A DNA stretch of 64,000 nucleotides from Luscinia megarhynchos (lineage: Eukaryota; Chordata; Aves; Passeriformes; Turdidae). The notes below the pieces were generated by a model. That model was not told the origin of the DNA. It did not search any database and worked only from the letters and a program-made list of their open reading frames with translations. Made by a program: the position numbers and the translations under genes. The number at the start of each line of letters is the position of its first letter. Position 1 is the stretch's first letter. The stretch spans positions 54,302,473-54,366,472 of the forward strand of contig CM067592.1 in NCBI GenBank assembly GCA_034336665.1, in the 5' to 3' direction. Below are positions 13,380 through 28,972 of this stretch, piece by piece.

Positions 13380-13837
13380 AGCAGAGAGGCTTGTTTCTGC
13401 TTGAGCAGAAGGCTGGCCCCCGGCTAGTGAGCAGGCCCCAGGCAGCTCTCTGGCCCCAGCTGTTTTCTGGCTGTGCCTTTTACTCCTCCTCTGGCTCGCA
13501 CACTTTGTGCTCCTTAGTGCCTCTGCCAGTGGCAGTTGACGCGAGCAGAGAGGCTGCAAAGGCCTTGCCTTTGCTCTCAAGGCCCAGTTCTTAAAGGCCC
13601 ATCCTTTTGCCTTATCACACGAGATGCTGTGCTCCAGACAAACAAAGCCCTTCTTGGAAAGGCCAGCTGCTGAAAGGTGGAGAAGATTGCCCTCCCACCT
13701 GCTGATCTCAGCAGCTGCAAGCCAAGTGACTGCAAAGGGCCCAGAGCTGGCCGCCACCGTGGGGCTGCACTTGGGATCAGGTGTGGAGTGGCATCTGCGT
13801 TTGACACTGAGTGCCTTGCACTGCTTTTGTCTTGCAG

Positions 13838-17369
<3,532 letters not shown>

Positions 17370-17670
17370 AGATTTTCTTAGGTTTAGTTAGATTTTAGTT
17401 GGGACTATAGAGTCTAGAAAGCTTTGTTGATGGAGCATTGTTTAGATAAGAGTAGGTGTATTGTTGATGTAAGGTAGCTCAGAATTCTTCTGTCAGGAGA
17501 AATAAGAATGAAGCTATCAAAGAGCAAGCTGAGACTCAGAAGAACTGGACCACGCACGTGCTCAGAAGAGAGAATGAGGAGGATGAAGATGATGAAGTAG
17601 CCAGAAGACACTTGTTGCAGCCCTTCGTTTCAGCAGGAGTGGCAATAAAAGCTCAGAAGCCTCCGGAGGC
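17370..17670 (+). other. Probable kinase 3' UTR with poly(A) signal
   Basis: After the TAG at 17367-17369 the sequence continues about 275 bases to a canonical AATAAA at 17644-17649, an ordinary distance for a short 3' UTR. Cleavage would be expected about 15-25 bases later. This supports a complete 3' end for the kinase gene. Confidence 0.55.
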
Positions 17671-19263
17671 CTGGCAGGTTCCCTTCCTTGCAGCGCTGCC
17701 TCTGAACTGCTCCGTGCCTCGGAAGCCGTGTGCTGCAGACGGATCCTCCCGTTCCTGGCTTTGCGCTGCTTCCGAGCGAGCCAAGGCTCTTCCCCGTCAC
17801 GGAGGGTCCCCTCCCCACCCCACAGGCCCCCTGACAGCTGCCCCACGCCAGCTGCCCTCTAGACATGCTGTCCCTCTCGCCCTGGAATCCCCCAGCGCCA
17901 GCCGCCCCTCTCGGCGGGGCAGGAGGAGGGACCAGGCCCGCTTGCCCCCCTTTCCTAGGGCTCACTGCCTACGGAAGAACAAAGGAGGGCTGAAAGGGCA
18001 CCTTTTCCTTATGCTTCTTTCTCTTCAACCTTTGGGCCTCCAAGGTGCTCAGCTCCAGGGGATCCGAGGGCCTGCACTCGGCTTTCCTTGCACAGGTGTC
18101 ATTCTTCCTTCTCTAAGCCCTGCAATTGCCTGCTTGAAGGGAGCTGACTTCCAAATGGGGAAAACCAGACGCGTTCAAATTGAGGGAAATCTCCTGGGTA
18201 ACTGTTGGGGCTTGGGGTTTGTTCCTTTACTGCCCCAGTTTAAAGAATTTTTCCCATTATCATGATAAGGAAGCCTGCCAAGATACACCTGGGCTGTTTC
18301 AGGACTCAAGAGGAAGTGTAGCTGGGCGCTGGGCTCCGGGATTTTTTCCCTCGCTCGTGGCTGAAGATGCTGGGAGCTCTGTGTCTGCCATCACCTAGTG
18401 CTGCTTCAGCCAAGCCAGGCACCCCTGGCCGATAGCTTCTGAATTTTGACATGGAAGCATCTCTTTGCTGGGATGCTGAGAGGGCCCGACAATGGCTCTT
18501 GGCATCAGACATCGGGCACCATTAAATCAGGGCCAGTGTAGAAGTGAGCCCCTTGGTGCCCCGTGTCTGTGCCGGCTGCCTGTGCTCAGCGGGCAGAGCG
18601 CTCCAAAGGCGCAGAGCACAGCCTCGCAGGATACTTAGGAGACACTGGCCCCTGGAAGGAGCCTGCCCCTCTGCATGGGCTAATTAGCTGCAGGCGCAAC
18701 ACAGACTGCGCTGCACTTGCACAAGGTCCCAGCAGAGTTTGCTGAGGAGAATCCGAGGCAGCTCAGCATTGTAAAGGGCAGTGGGTCCGGCAAGGGCTGG
18801 CATGCAGCTCTGAAGGGCCACTCCTTCAAGCCTGAAATGCAGAGGGGAAATGAGTGCAGCACATATGAAAAGGCACACGCTCCGGGCTGTCTTCTTAGAC
18901 ACTTGCATGCCACCTGCGGGGTATCTAAGCTGCTCAGGGGAAGCAAGGAAGTAAAAAAGCAACAATGCTCTGGGGCCGAGCTCTGATCTCTTTGTGGATC
19001 TTTGCAAATGCCTCAATACCTTGCGGCGGGCCTCTTACACAAAAGCTGATAAAATGTTGCATTTAACAGTCAATCCACGAGCTCCTGTATCCGCGTAGCC
19101 TTTGGGGTTTTGCCATTGCCGCGGAGTAGGGGACATCCAAAAGCCCCCCGCCGAAGTGGCCGGGCGCTGGCTGGCAGCGCCTCCCTGAGGCCTTGCCTTT
19201 GCCTGTGCTCTGCGGAGCACGTGTGCCAGGCACCCTTCTGACGGGCAATCCTTTCCTCTCCAG

Positions 19264-19405
19264 CTCCGCACTCGCTCTGCACTTCAGCGTGCCGCCGCAG
19301 CAGCAGCGCCTGCGGCAGCCGGCGCCGCCCCAGCTGCCAGCGCTGGGCCCAGCAGCCCCGCCCGGCAGCGCCAGAGGAGACAGGAGCAGAGCCTGAAGAC
19401 CCTGA
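19264..19405 (+). other. Weak candidate exon (Pro/Ala/Glu-rich)
   Basis: A good acceptor (ctttcctctccag, ending 19263) and an acceptable donor (gtacgt, 19406) bracket 142 bases. One frame is open and ends in an acidic stretch (EETGAEPEDPE). It could belong to a neighbouring kinase-family copy, since PAK linkers are Pro/acid-rich, but there is no domain match. Another frame is equally open, so this is speculative. Confidence 0.2.
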
Positions 19406-19665
19406 GTACGTCTGGTGTATTTCTTGTCTGCCAGAGCACTGTGCTGTCTGCGCGTCTCGCTGTTGGCCGTGGCAGAAGCTCCTCCTCGCTTCCGTGGCTC
19501 ACAGGCACTTGGCTCTCCCTGCAGAAGCTGTGCCTGTGCCCTGAGGCAGGGACAGAGCGCTGGGGCCGCTCCTGGTGCCTCTGAGGGCAGCTGGGACTGC
19601 CTTGCCTCTGCCTGGGCTGCCTTCTGTGCCAAAGAGATTTTTCTGCTTTGGAGTTTTTTCTCTTA

Positions 19666-22600
19666 ACTGTGTAATATCTGAGACCCAGGTAAGTAAGTTA
19701 AAAATCGGTGAAGTATTTTTTGAAATTTGAATTCAATCACAAGATTCTTGATATGACTGGAAATTATAAGAAACTGGCTAGGATATTTTACTTAGGTTAG
19801 AAGGAAATACTTTCTAGTATTACAAGTTTATATCATCTGTTCTCCCAAAGTTTAGGATCTGGTTTATTTAGAAGAGTATTATTTCCCTTTTATATAATAT
19901 GCACATATATGAAATGCATATATGCTTACAACGTAATGCTTAGTTATGATCTTGAGTTTAAGGCTGTATTTCTAAGTTTTTGTGAACAGCAAGGAACTTA
20001 GTGGTAAAACAGCTACAGGATACCTTGGATCTTTGTATGTTTTGTCAGTAGAAATCTCTTTTGTACATACATTCTTAAATTCTATGCTTTCTTTTTATTT
20101 AAGGAATACACCAAGGTTTGTTTCAAGATCATTTTATTATTCACCTTATTATAAATAAAAATAAATTGCAGTTCAGAATATGGTTTTCCAAAATATGTTA
20201 AATGAATCCTTCTATCTACAGCCACTGTTACTCAATTTTAGATGCTAAGGCGTTCATGTCTATAATCTCTAATTCTCAACAGAATAGGAAATGTGAGAAG
20301 CAAAGTTGAACTAACAATAATATGATTGTGGATTTATTCCAAATTGCTTGACACTAAGGTGGTTGTTGCAGGAACTTTCTGTAGGACAGCTGTCATTACT
20401 AATGGTTGTTGTCAGTATGGTTTGTGGTAATAGCTGAAAGCAAAATTGCACCATCGGATTTCTCCAGCTGAAGTTAAAAGGTGATGTTCTTCAAAGACCT
20501 CTTCAGTACTGCATGGAAACTCCATATTACAGTATCTGAAGCAGTGGGATACAGACTTTAATACAGCTCAGCCAATATAAGAAATATATGAATTTGTATA
20601 TGAAGCAGTCAGATATATAATCAGATACAGCTCAACCAAAATAAGAAATATGTTTCTTTAGTTGTTCATTTTCACTTCTTTACAAGGAACACCACCAGGC
20701 AGTTATGAGAGGTGGCAGTCTCTTCAGGAAAATAAAACTGGGCAGAATGCCCTTGAAAACACCTTAGATAGCATACCTTAGATGGCTCACAGCTATGTGA
20801 GTGCAACATATTATGATGTAAACTTCTTGCAAGAGAAGAAGATGAAGGAGCAATGATTCCATAAGGCATGTTCTCTTCTCAGACTCATATATCATATGGA
20901 GCAGGAGGTATATGTTATGGTGTGATAGAAAATCGGCCTTGCCATACATCCTCTGAGGTCCTCACTGGAGACGTTTCTGTGTACATCTGTACAAAGAAGT
21001 AGTAGATGAATGTCCTTACTTTTGAAATATAATAGAATTTCATTCAGTCTTCATGGTCATAAATGTATTTATACTATGGTATTATACTTTCTCTACAGGT
21101 ACTAACCCCATGATAGTTACAAAAGGTCCTCATGGAGCTAATGGAAAGCAAGTATTTCATTGCTAAGTCTCATTTCAATAATGTTTACACCTTTGAATAT
21201 AATTTCAGAATAATTTGTTATCTAATAACTTTAAAAAACATATCACCAAAGTCTTTATTGTTAGGTTAGAATTCAGTTATTTAAATAATAAATTACTTAG
21301 TTTATAAATAGTTTTTAAATATAAATTTTGTTTTCAAAGACTTTTTACTTTATGAGGTTACTTTTAAAAGCTAGGGTCTTATTAGTTTCTATCACTGTAC
21401 TGATATATGCATTATAATATGTTCATGTTATATTCCTAATTCCTATTTATTCTTACATTTTTGGGGTATTCAAGATACTGAAGCAAATGGCTGTTGAGGC
21501 ATTGAGTATTGTTTCAACACTTGTTCCCAACATCTGTTTCTCATTTGAACTTTCTGTACTTCTTTATTTTCCTGCCCTGTCTGGGCCTCACTGTGAAGCA
21601 GAGCTGCCAAAAGGAAAAAGAATGAAAAAAGAAGTTTCTGGTCCCTTGAAACTCTGGTCAGGCAGCAATGTTCTGCAATATTTTCTTTTTACACCACCAG
21701 ACATGAGAACATGCACTCTCTCTTATTCTACATTTTTTCTTGCAGGAAAATCTCTAGTCAACTTTATGACAGAAAAAAGAAGCAAGAAAGGCTAATATGT
21801 GATTCCAGGTTCCAGAAGATGTTTTAGACATTGCGGTCTGCAAATAGATCTGCCAGTCTATTGATCGGGACTAAGTCATCCTTCAAAGGAAAATAATTTA
21901 CCAGGACTCTGTGAGTGGGCAGCAATCCTTTTGAGAGCACTTACCTTGAAGATATTCCAATGACTTGTGCTTTTAGAGTTGCTTAAAGAATCACTGGCAA
22001 AGGTATTGGCAGAAGCACGGTTGGTGTAAAAGCAAAAGCATTACAAAGTTCATGGCTCAGGTTTGCCCTGCTACTTACTAGTTAAAGCACATAGAGAAAA
22101 AGCAAACACAAATCCAAACCTATTCAATCTGCAACCAAAATTAACCCAAAAATTACCCATGAGAAGGGGGCTGAGGGAGGGGGAGGAAAAGAAACAGTTG
22201 GAAAGGATAAGGATCAAAAGGAAAAAGGAAGAAAGAAGGCCCTCCTGTTGACTCACAACATTCAGAGTAGAGCCGCTTTCTAAACAGAGCCTAGGAAAAT
22301 TTTGGTCTAAAGGTTAAAACCTAAACTTAACAGCATTTAGTCTATAGCTTATATTAAACAATTGAACAATTCACACAGAATTTAGTAACTCAGGCCTAAC
22401 TTACTTACAGATCTAAAATACTTAGTACAGGAGAGGGCAACACTCTCCATACGTTAGCTGTGGCACATTCACATTAGGATGCACTCAGACATCAAGGAGT
22501 ACATGTAAGATATACACCTCTGAAAAAATGCCCTTTCATTTCAGTGAAGTTCTTGAGTCAGATGCCTTTGCATCTTGTCAGAGGGAGAAGGGTTGAGTCT

Positions 22601-25210
22601 GGAGGAGAGGCTGTGTCACCATCACTGTGTTCGGCGGAGCTGGGAGCTTGGAACATTTCTCAGATCGTAGTTTGGCCTGGGCAGGGCAGGGGATGTAGAC
22701 TACCAGTTATCAGGACATGGCCTCTGCTTGAGCTTGGGCAGGTTTCACTGGACAAAAACTAGCAATACTACCCAACTCCCACTTCAGCAAGTGTCCAGTG
22801 GAGAATTTTGAGGAGGTTTAGTGAAACTGACATATCTTTGGATTTTTTTTTTTTTTAAAGTAGACAAGTATTTTCAGAAAATTCATTTACATATAAATGG
22901 GCTGTGAGAATAAAACTGTATAGAACGTTTTTGTAAAAGATGAAAAAATTTTCTGAGAATTTTGAGGAACTGAAATTTGTCTAGAGCGCATTGGCAACGA
23001 TTCATGGGATGTGGCAAAAAGGGACACAAACTTCTCTGTCACTAGGGATGCATTTAGGTGATAACAAGTTGGTGCATTTGCAGCACGGTTCAATACTGGA
23101 AGTGAAATCTGCTAGTAGTTAAAATGCTATGCACAAAGTGTGGTAAAGGGAGACTGGCAGAGGCTAAAATCTGTTTTTGGTTTTTTTTTTTTTTGGGTGA
23201 GTCAGTGTATGATAGCATTACAGTGTTCCAGTTGTTGACAAGGGAAGAAAGGACTGAGTTGTACCCTTTATGCATTGCCTTTGCACCCATGGTCTCTGCT
23301 TTCCAGTTCCTTCTCTGATGAATTCAAATTTTTCAGTCACGTAGCACCAATTGGGTCAAAGAGAGAGAAGTTCATGTTGGATTGTTGGACATGGCATTTG
23401 GAGAGCCTTGGCTCAAATGGATGCCAGCATCTATCTGGAAACATATAATTTCCAGAATGCAGTACAGGGCCTGGTAAATGATAGTTAACTTTTTTTTATG
23501 TCAAAAGAACGTTTCCTTTTTGATGCATTATGAGATATATGAGTCAGAGAGACTAACAATTAAATATTTAATTTTGACTTTCCATAAGAAAAACAATTTT
23601 CCTGTGGAAAATTCACAATGAGCTTTTGTATTAATATCAGTTAAGTGACTGTTTATTCACTAAACATGTGGAAATATGCTAGCTTTAGTAAATTCATTTT
23701 AAATTTGTATCCAAGAGTCTTCAGGAAGACAAATATTTCAGTAGAAACTGGTGATCCAGCGTCAGTTTTGTTCTTTTTAATTAAAATTAATAAGGAACTT
23801 GTAAAGACTAGATAAAATTTCTGTCATATATATGTTTATGTTACAAGCATTGTGAGGGCTTACACTGAATGGAAAAGAATTTTCCATGTCAACCATAAAC
23901 ATACAAAAAACAATTAATCACAGACTTTCCTTTCCCCTCTGCTCACAGTCCTTATATACAAGATCCAGTTGTTCCAAATTTTGATGTTGAAGAATTTGTA
24001 GACCTAATTTTCTCAATAGTCTGGAAATGTTTTTAACTGGAAACTTATGTTTTCAGGCAATTATCCAATTCTGAGCTGTTACTCAGTCAGTTCCATAGAT
24101 GACATCTCCTTAGTTTCATTCTCAAATGTGGGTTGATTTATACACCTTCACACTTCACAACTTTGTTGTTGCAATTCTGTCTTACAAACAAGATAATACT
24201 CCCTTTTATAGAGGTATGCCAATTGTATATTAAAAGTTGTCTGCATAGTTTGAGAGCAATAGCAGACAAGGTTAAAGGATTTTAGTCATCAATAATCCTA
24301 TGTTACTTCTGTAAAAAAGAGAAAATGCTGTGGATAGCAGGTAAGGCCTTCTCAATTTGTGCTCAGAGGAGCAGAGAACTCAAATGATACTGCAAAAAAA
24401 TGTTAAAAATAGGAGAGGCCCAGGTATCAGATTTAAATACTTGTAGACATGAACCAGGAAGGAAAAGTGGTCAAACTGACATCATAGTTCTTATGGTCCT
24501 CTCCATGTGAAAGAATAATGTTGTGTATTTCATTGTCATATGACAAACATTTCATTGCTCTTAGTAGCATTGAAGAATAAAGCGCCACAAATACTTTTTG
24601 AGGCTGCTAGGTAGTTACCATCATAATTTTCAAATGCATAAAACATCCCAAGGTTATTAATGGCCTGAGACAGAGCTAGGGAAAGGGCTCAAAACTCTTG
24701 AATTCCAGTCCTTTGACTTAACCAGATGACCTTTTAAAGGCCTTATCTCCTATTTCTGGATGTTTTGTTATTCCACAGCGGAAGGAAGAAAAGGTTGGTT
24801 TGGTGTTCATTACTTCAGACTTTTCCTGTTAAGTCTGAATCTCCTGAAGGTAATGTGTGGGCTAACATGTTTATCCTGTGTTCCTGAAAACACTGGTGAA
24901 GAAATGGTAAAAAGACTTTCAAAAAGAAATTCCTTCAGAAGTTACAGTTTTGGTAGCTCTTGTGAATCAAAGCAGCAATGTGATCAAAGTCTGTGAGTTC
25001 CCACACCATGGATTCTAAACAAGCAGCATGTGCAATCGAGCCTCCTGTTACGTGCGCAGGAAATTCCTTGCTCAGGGCTGTAAGTGTAATGTTACAAGAC
25101 TTAGCATCTGGAAATTTGAATTTTATTACTGCTTAAAGAAGACTAGCAGTATTTTCACAGACCCTATCATTGGTTCAGCTCAGGCTGTTGTATTACAGCT
25201 TTCCACAGGG
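19666..25210. other. No gene seen; AT-rich non-coding DNA
   Basis: Beyond the 56-base duplication listed separately I recognise no feature with confidence. A purine-rich stretch around 22,150-22,250 and short T runs near 22,845 and 23,180 are low-complexity sequence. The region 22,000-22,760 resembles decayed repeat DNA, but I cannot assign a family. Confidence 0.45.
20532..20651 (+). repeat. Direct duplication of a 56-base unit
   Basis: The unit 20532-20587 recurs at 20596-20651 with an 8-base spacer. Both copies share gtat-tgaagcagt, atacagctca-cca and ataagaaatat blocks at the same spacing, with about a dozen differences. This is a local tandem duplication of no evident function. Confidence 0.75.
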
Positions 25211-26005
25211 AATTGTAGAATGGCTTGGGTTGAAAGAGATCTTAAATACAATCCAGTTCCACCCTGCTGCCATGGGCAGGGACACCTTCAATTAGACCAA
25301 ACTGCTTAAAATCCCATCCAACCTGGCCTTGAGCACTCCTAGGGATGTGGCATGAGCCACTTCTCTGGACAACCTTTTCCAGTGCCTCACCACCCTCACA
25401 GTATTTTTTTTTCCCCAAAATCTAATCTAAGCCTATTCTCAGTTTAAAGCCATTTCTCCATATTCTGTCACTACATACCCCTGTAGAAAGTATCTCTCAT
25501 CTTTTTTGTAGGTTTCCTTCAGGTTTTATCTTGAGGTGATATCTTGAGAGGCTACCTAGAACAGAGGCTAGTCAGAATTGAAGGAATGAAGTAGGTATTT
25601 ATTAAAAGGCCTTCAAAGGACACACCTTGGGCAGTACAAGAGCCTGGCAGAGGCTCGACCCAAGATGGACCCTGATCATGAGTTTTCACACTTTTATAAG
25701 TTTTGATCCATTTACATATTGGTCCCTTTACAGCTTCAGGTAAAGAAGCCCCATCTTCCCAGTTTGCTCTCCTCAGTTTGCTGTTGTTTATAGTTTCTTG
25801 GGCTTGAGGACGTGACCTTGGTTTTCAGGCTGCAAAAGGATTGTTTTGTCTAACTAAACCGTGAGGAGAACTTGCTAACACTCTATATGTAGTTCAGAGT
25901 TACATACTAATGCAGTACAGAATCTGAAAATTATGAGAGCTAAAACTTAAAGCACTACTAGAAGGCTGCAATTAGGTCACCCTGAAATTTTCTCTTCACT
26001 AAAAC
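25211..26005 (-). mobile_element. CR1 LINE fragment, antisense, interrupted by an LTR
   Basis: On the minus strand this is a CR1 3' end. The plus strand shows its reverse complement from the terminal repeat (gaattgtagaatgg...) through 'gccatgggcagggacacc', 'cctggccttgagcactcc' and 'gacaaccttttccagtgcctcaccaccctcac'. It is interrupted near 25,530-25,545. After the LTR the CR1 resumes at about 25,955 ('ctagaaggctgcaattaggtcaccctgaa') and fades by about 26,005. The left junction carries about 20 bases I cannot assign. Confidence 0.75.
25545..25954 (-). mobile_element. Solo LTR nested in a CR1 (about 410 bp)
   Basis: Read on the minus strand the element starts TGCTTTAAG, has a TATA box (cttataaaag, complement near 25,690-25,700), a poly(A) signal AATAAA (complement of tttatt near 25,597) and ends GGTAGCCTCTCA. 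The TATA-to-poly(A) order and TG...CA ends are those of an LTR. The flanks are the two halves of one antisense CR1, which supports insertion. I do not see a clean target duplication, so the ends may be off by some bases. The sequence type is familiar from songbird genomes, but I give no family name. Confidence 0.6.
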
Positions 26006-28694
26006 CTTAAAACTCTTACACAGGATGTGAAATACTAATGAAGACTTCTCCTACTTAAACATTTTTTATGATGTGGCAAAGAATGTGATTTTAAAGCAAG
26101 CTCTGTGTTTCAAACTCAACTTTTGCGAGCTAGGGCTGTGGAAATAGGTTTAGCATTATTACCTAGAATTTCTGCTAGCCTTCCTCTGTTTGAAGAACTG
26201 CTTTACTAGCTTTTGGAAGGAATTGAACTGGCAGCCCTGTAGAGTCTGGATGAAAAGATATTGCTGATGCTAGCCAAATGCAGTCTTTTTATTCAAATAA
26301 CTTGGAGTTCTTTGGAGTCTGTGATTTATTATTAAGAAAAATGAGTGTCAAAAGGAGGTTGCCCTCTGTTCATTTAATGAAAACAGAAAGTGCCATTGAA
26401 GCAATTCTCTTTTACTTGGGCTAAATTATTGCATTTACTCAAAATAAACCCTTAAACATGACATACTGTAACAGCTTTCTAATTACAAATTACAATTTTT
26501 ATATGTATCAAGGTTTTTAAGTGACAATTTTCATAAAAAGCTGTTGAATTATTAAAAAAAATTCTGGCACAGAACAAAGATATATCCATGTTGCCTGGGT
26601 TCTAAGTTTTAAATGCAGATTTCTTTTTTTGTCTCACTAATTCCCTTAAATACTTGATTATATACTGCTTGTGTTGGAGAGCTTCTAAGTAAGCTGAGGA
26701 TACTGAATTATTTCTTGAGCAACAATCGCATATAGAATCTGTCTTTGAAGACTTCCACAATATTTACATTAGTAGGGATTGTGACTACTGGTGAAGGAAA
26801 AAAACACTTTTCACTTTCCCCTGCTCTAGTACATAATGATCAAAGTTAGAAAACCAACTTTTTCTTTAGAAACTAGTTTTTAAAAAGTGAAATGCAGTAT
26901 GATCTTGTAATTACGCTTAGGCTGCCTGGCTATGCTGTTTTGCATGCCAAAAAATCCTTTCATCTAAGAGACATTAATGTAAAGTTTAGGTGAGCATCTA
27001 GTGTTTCTTATGATGTGCCATTAATAGCTTCAAGCAAGCATAGTATTGAGTCAGCTTTAAAGCAATCCTGAACTTTTTTTCTGTCCTTTCTCAGAGATGT
27101 ATCAAAATGCAGCAATAATAAAAAGCAAAGAAGATCAAAACTTCAGGAATTTCCAAACAAATAATAAATCAAAAGCTGCAAACTTAGTACTTCTGAAGTG
27201 TCAGAGATTTCTGTTATTTCAAGGTAGCCAGGATACTATGCTGCAAGACTTTCATGCTTCAGCAAAAACTCCTCTATGTAGTTGTGCATTGATATAAAAG
27301 TCATCAAATCAATGGGGTTAGCAGATATAAACAATATTTTATAGCAAGTCTCTAATGGTACAGATGGTATGGAAATACTCATAGTAATACATTAGGAAAG
27401 CTGTTAGAGTTGCAAAACATTAAAAGAGAGAAATACCCTTGAATATCCTTTTGAGACCATGAGGCAAATTTATTCTAATATGTTGAAGTGCTAAAGTAGA
27501 GCTGTGATACAAATTCTTCCCTGTCATAATATGTCACAATGAGTGCCTTGTCAATTTTAGCTAATTACCACTGCCAGTAATCTCAGTAAGATATTACCTT
27601 AAAAATACCTTATGATCTCATGGGTACTGGAAAATTAAACTCCCCTGCTGCTAATATCAATTTTTTTCCATCTTTCTACATTCAATTTAGAAGAAAAATT
27701 TAAATTCCCATAAATTCTCTAAAAAATAATTGTAGTATCTTAGTAATTTCGTTTTTCAATTCTGGCTGATGAATTTGAATATAAATTCATTCAGTCTCCT
27801 CTGAGTAGTTAGGCTGAACATGCTGCATGGGGATAAACACAAGCAGGGGACGAGATACTGGCTTTTGCTTATTTCAAACTGCTCAATTCTAACTAATCGA
27901 AGAGATTTATTGCCACACTTTCCTGAGGGATGGATTCACTGTTTGCTTTACTTTTGTTTTTGTGTACAGGACCTAATGAGTAACTCTCTGCTTTTAAGGA
28001 ACACCTTTCTACAAAAGGTTAATCCACAAGTTGTTCCCTGTGCACTTTAATTAATTTTGATTCTTTTTATTTTCTTGCAAAAAGCAAAACTAAGAAGCAG
28101 ATCACTATCAAAAATTATTTTGCATTAAAATTAAGTTTTCTTGCTTTGGTTTGAAATAATAAAAGCAAAGACTGTAAAGCAGAGAAGAGACATCAGTAGC
28201 TAATGAGCAAAGAGACTCCAGAGCATCAGCTATTTGCACTGTTGAAACTGAGTCAAGGAAATAATTGTTAGATAAAGAGAACCTTGGAAAATATTAAATA
28301 ATTTCAAAGTAAAACAAAAAATAAAATGAGTGAAATAGATTAAAATTAATGGACAAATATGGAAGTCAAGAAATTATATTGCATTGCCAACTTACCCTTA
28401 TTTAAGTGAAGATGAGTGAAGTGAAGAAGCTATTAGCAATTCAAGGTGAAATATAAATTAAAATGAAGGTAATCATAAAAAAAAATAGTGTTTGCAGTAT
28501 TAAATCTAATTTTCTCAAGAAGGAAACTATAAGTAAGCCATACTGGTTTAATGAGTAATAAAGCATGGGTGATAAAGGATTAAAAGTGAAACAAACTAAC
28601 AATGACAGTAAGTGCATGTATTTTTTTTTTAATTGGCATTTTTTAAAAAAACATGTATCTGTGCAAGATTAACATTATAGGGTTGCTTAGTATG
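26006..28694. other. No gene seen; AT-rich non-coding DNA
   Basis: I see no exon, RNA gene or assignable repeat. The sequence is markedly A/T-rich throughout. Confidence 0.5.
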
Positions 28695-28972
28695 ACTTAG
28701 TAATGGGCAATGGTTTTAAATTGAAAAAGAGTAAGTTTAGAATTGGATGTTGGAAGTTCTTTACTGTGAGGGTCATGGAGTACTGGAAGAGGTTGTTCAG
28801 AGCAGCTGTGGATGCCCCATCCCTAGAAGTGTTCAAGGCCAGATTGGATGGGGCTTTGAGCAATATGGTCTAATTAAAGATGTGCTTTGCCCATGGTGCC
28901 AAGGTTGGAACTAAATGATCATTTAGATCCCTTCTATCCCGAAGCATTCTGTGGTCCTAGGGTTCTGTGATT
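28695..28972 (+). mobile_element. CR1 LINE fragment, 3' end, sense strand
   Basis: Recognisable CR1 blocks in order: 'gggcaatggttttaaattg', 'agttctttactgtgagggtc', 'gtggatgccccatccctag', 'ttcaaggccagattggatgg' and 'aggttggaactaaatgatc', ending in a degenerate gcattctgtggt...ttctgtgattt tail. It is about 280 bases, old and 5'-truncated. Confidence 0.85.

Noticed and set aside
22000..22760. Possible decayed LTR
   Set aside because: It has the feel of repeat sequence, but I found no TG...CA ends, duplication or ordered TATA and poly(A) signals.
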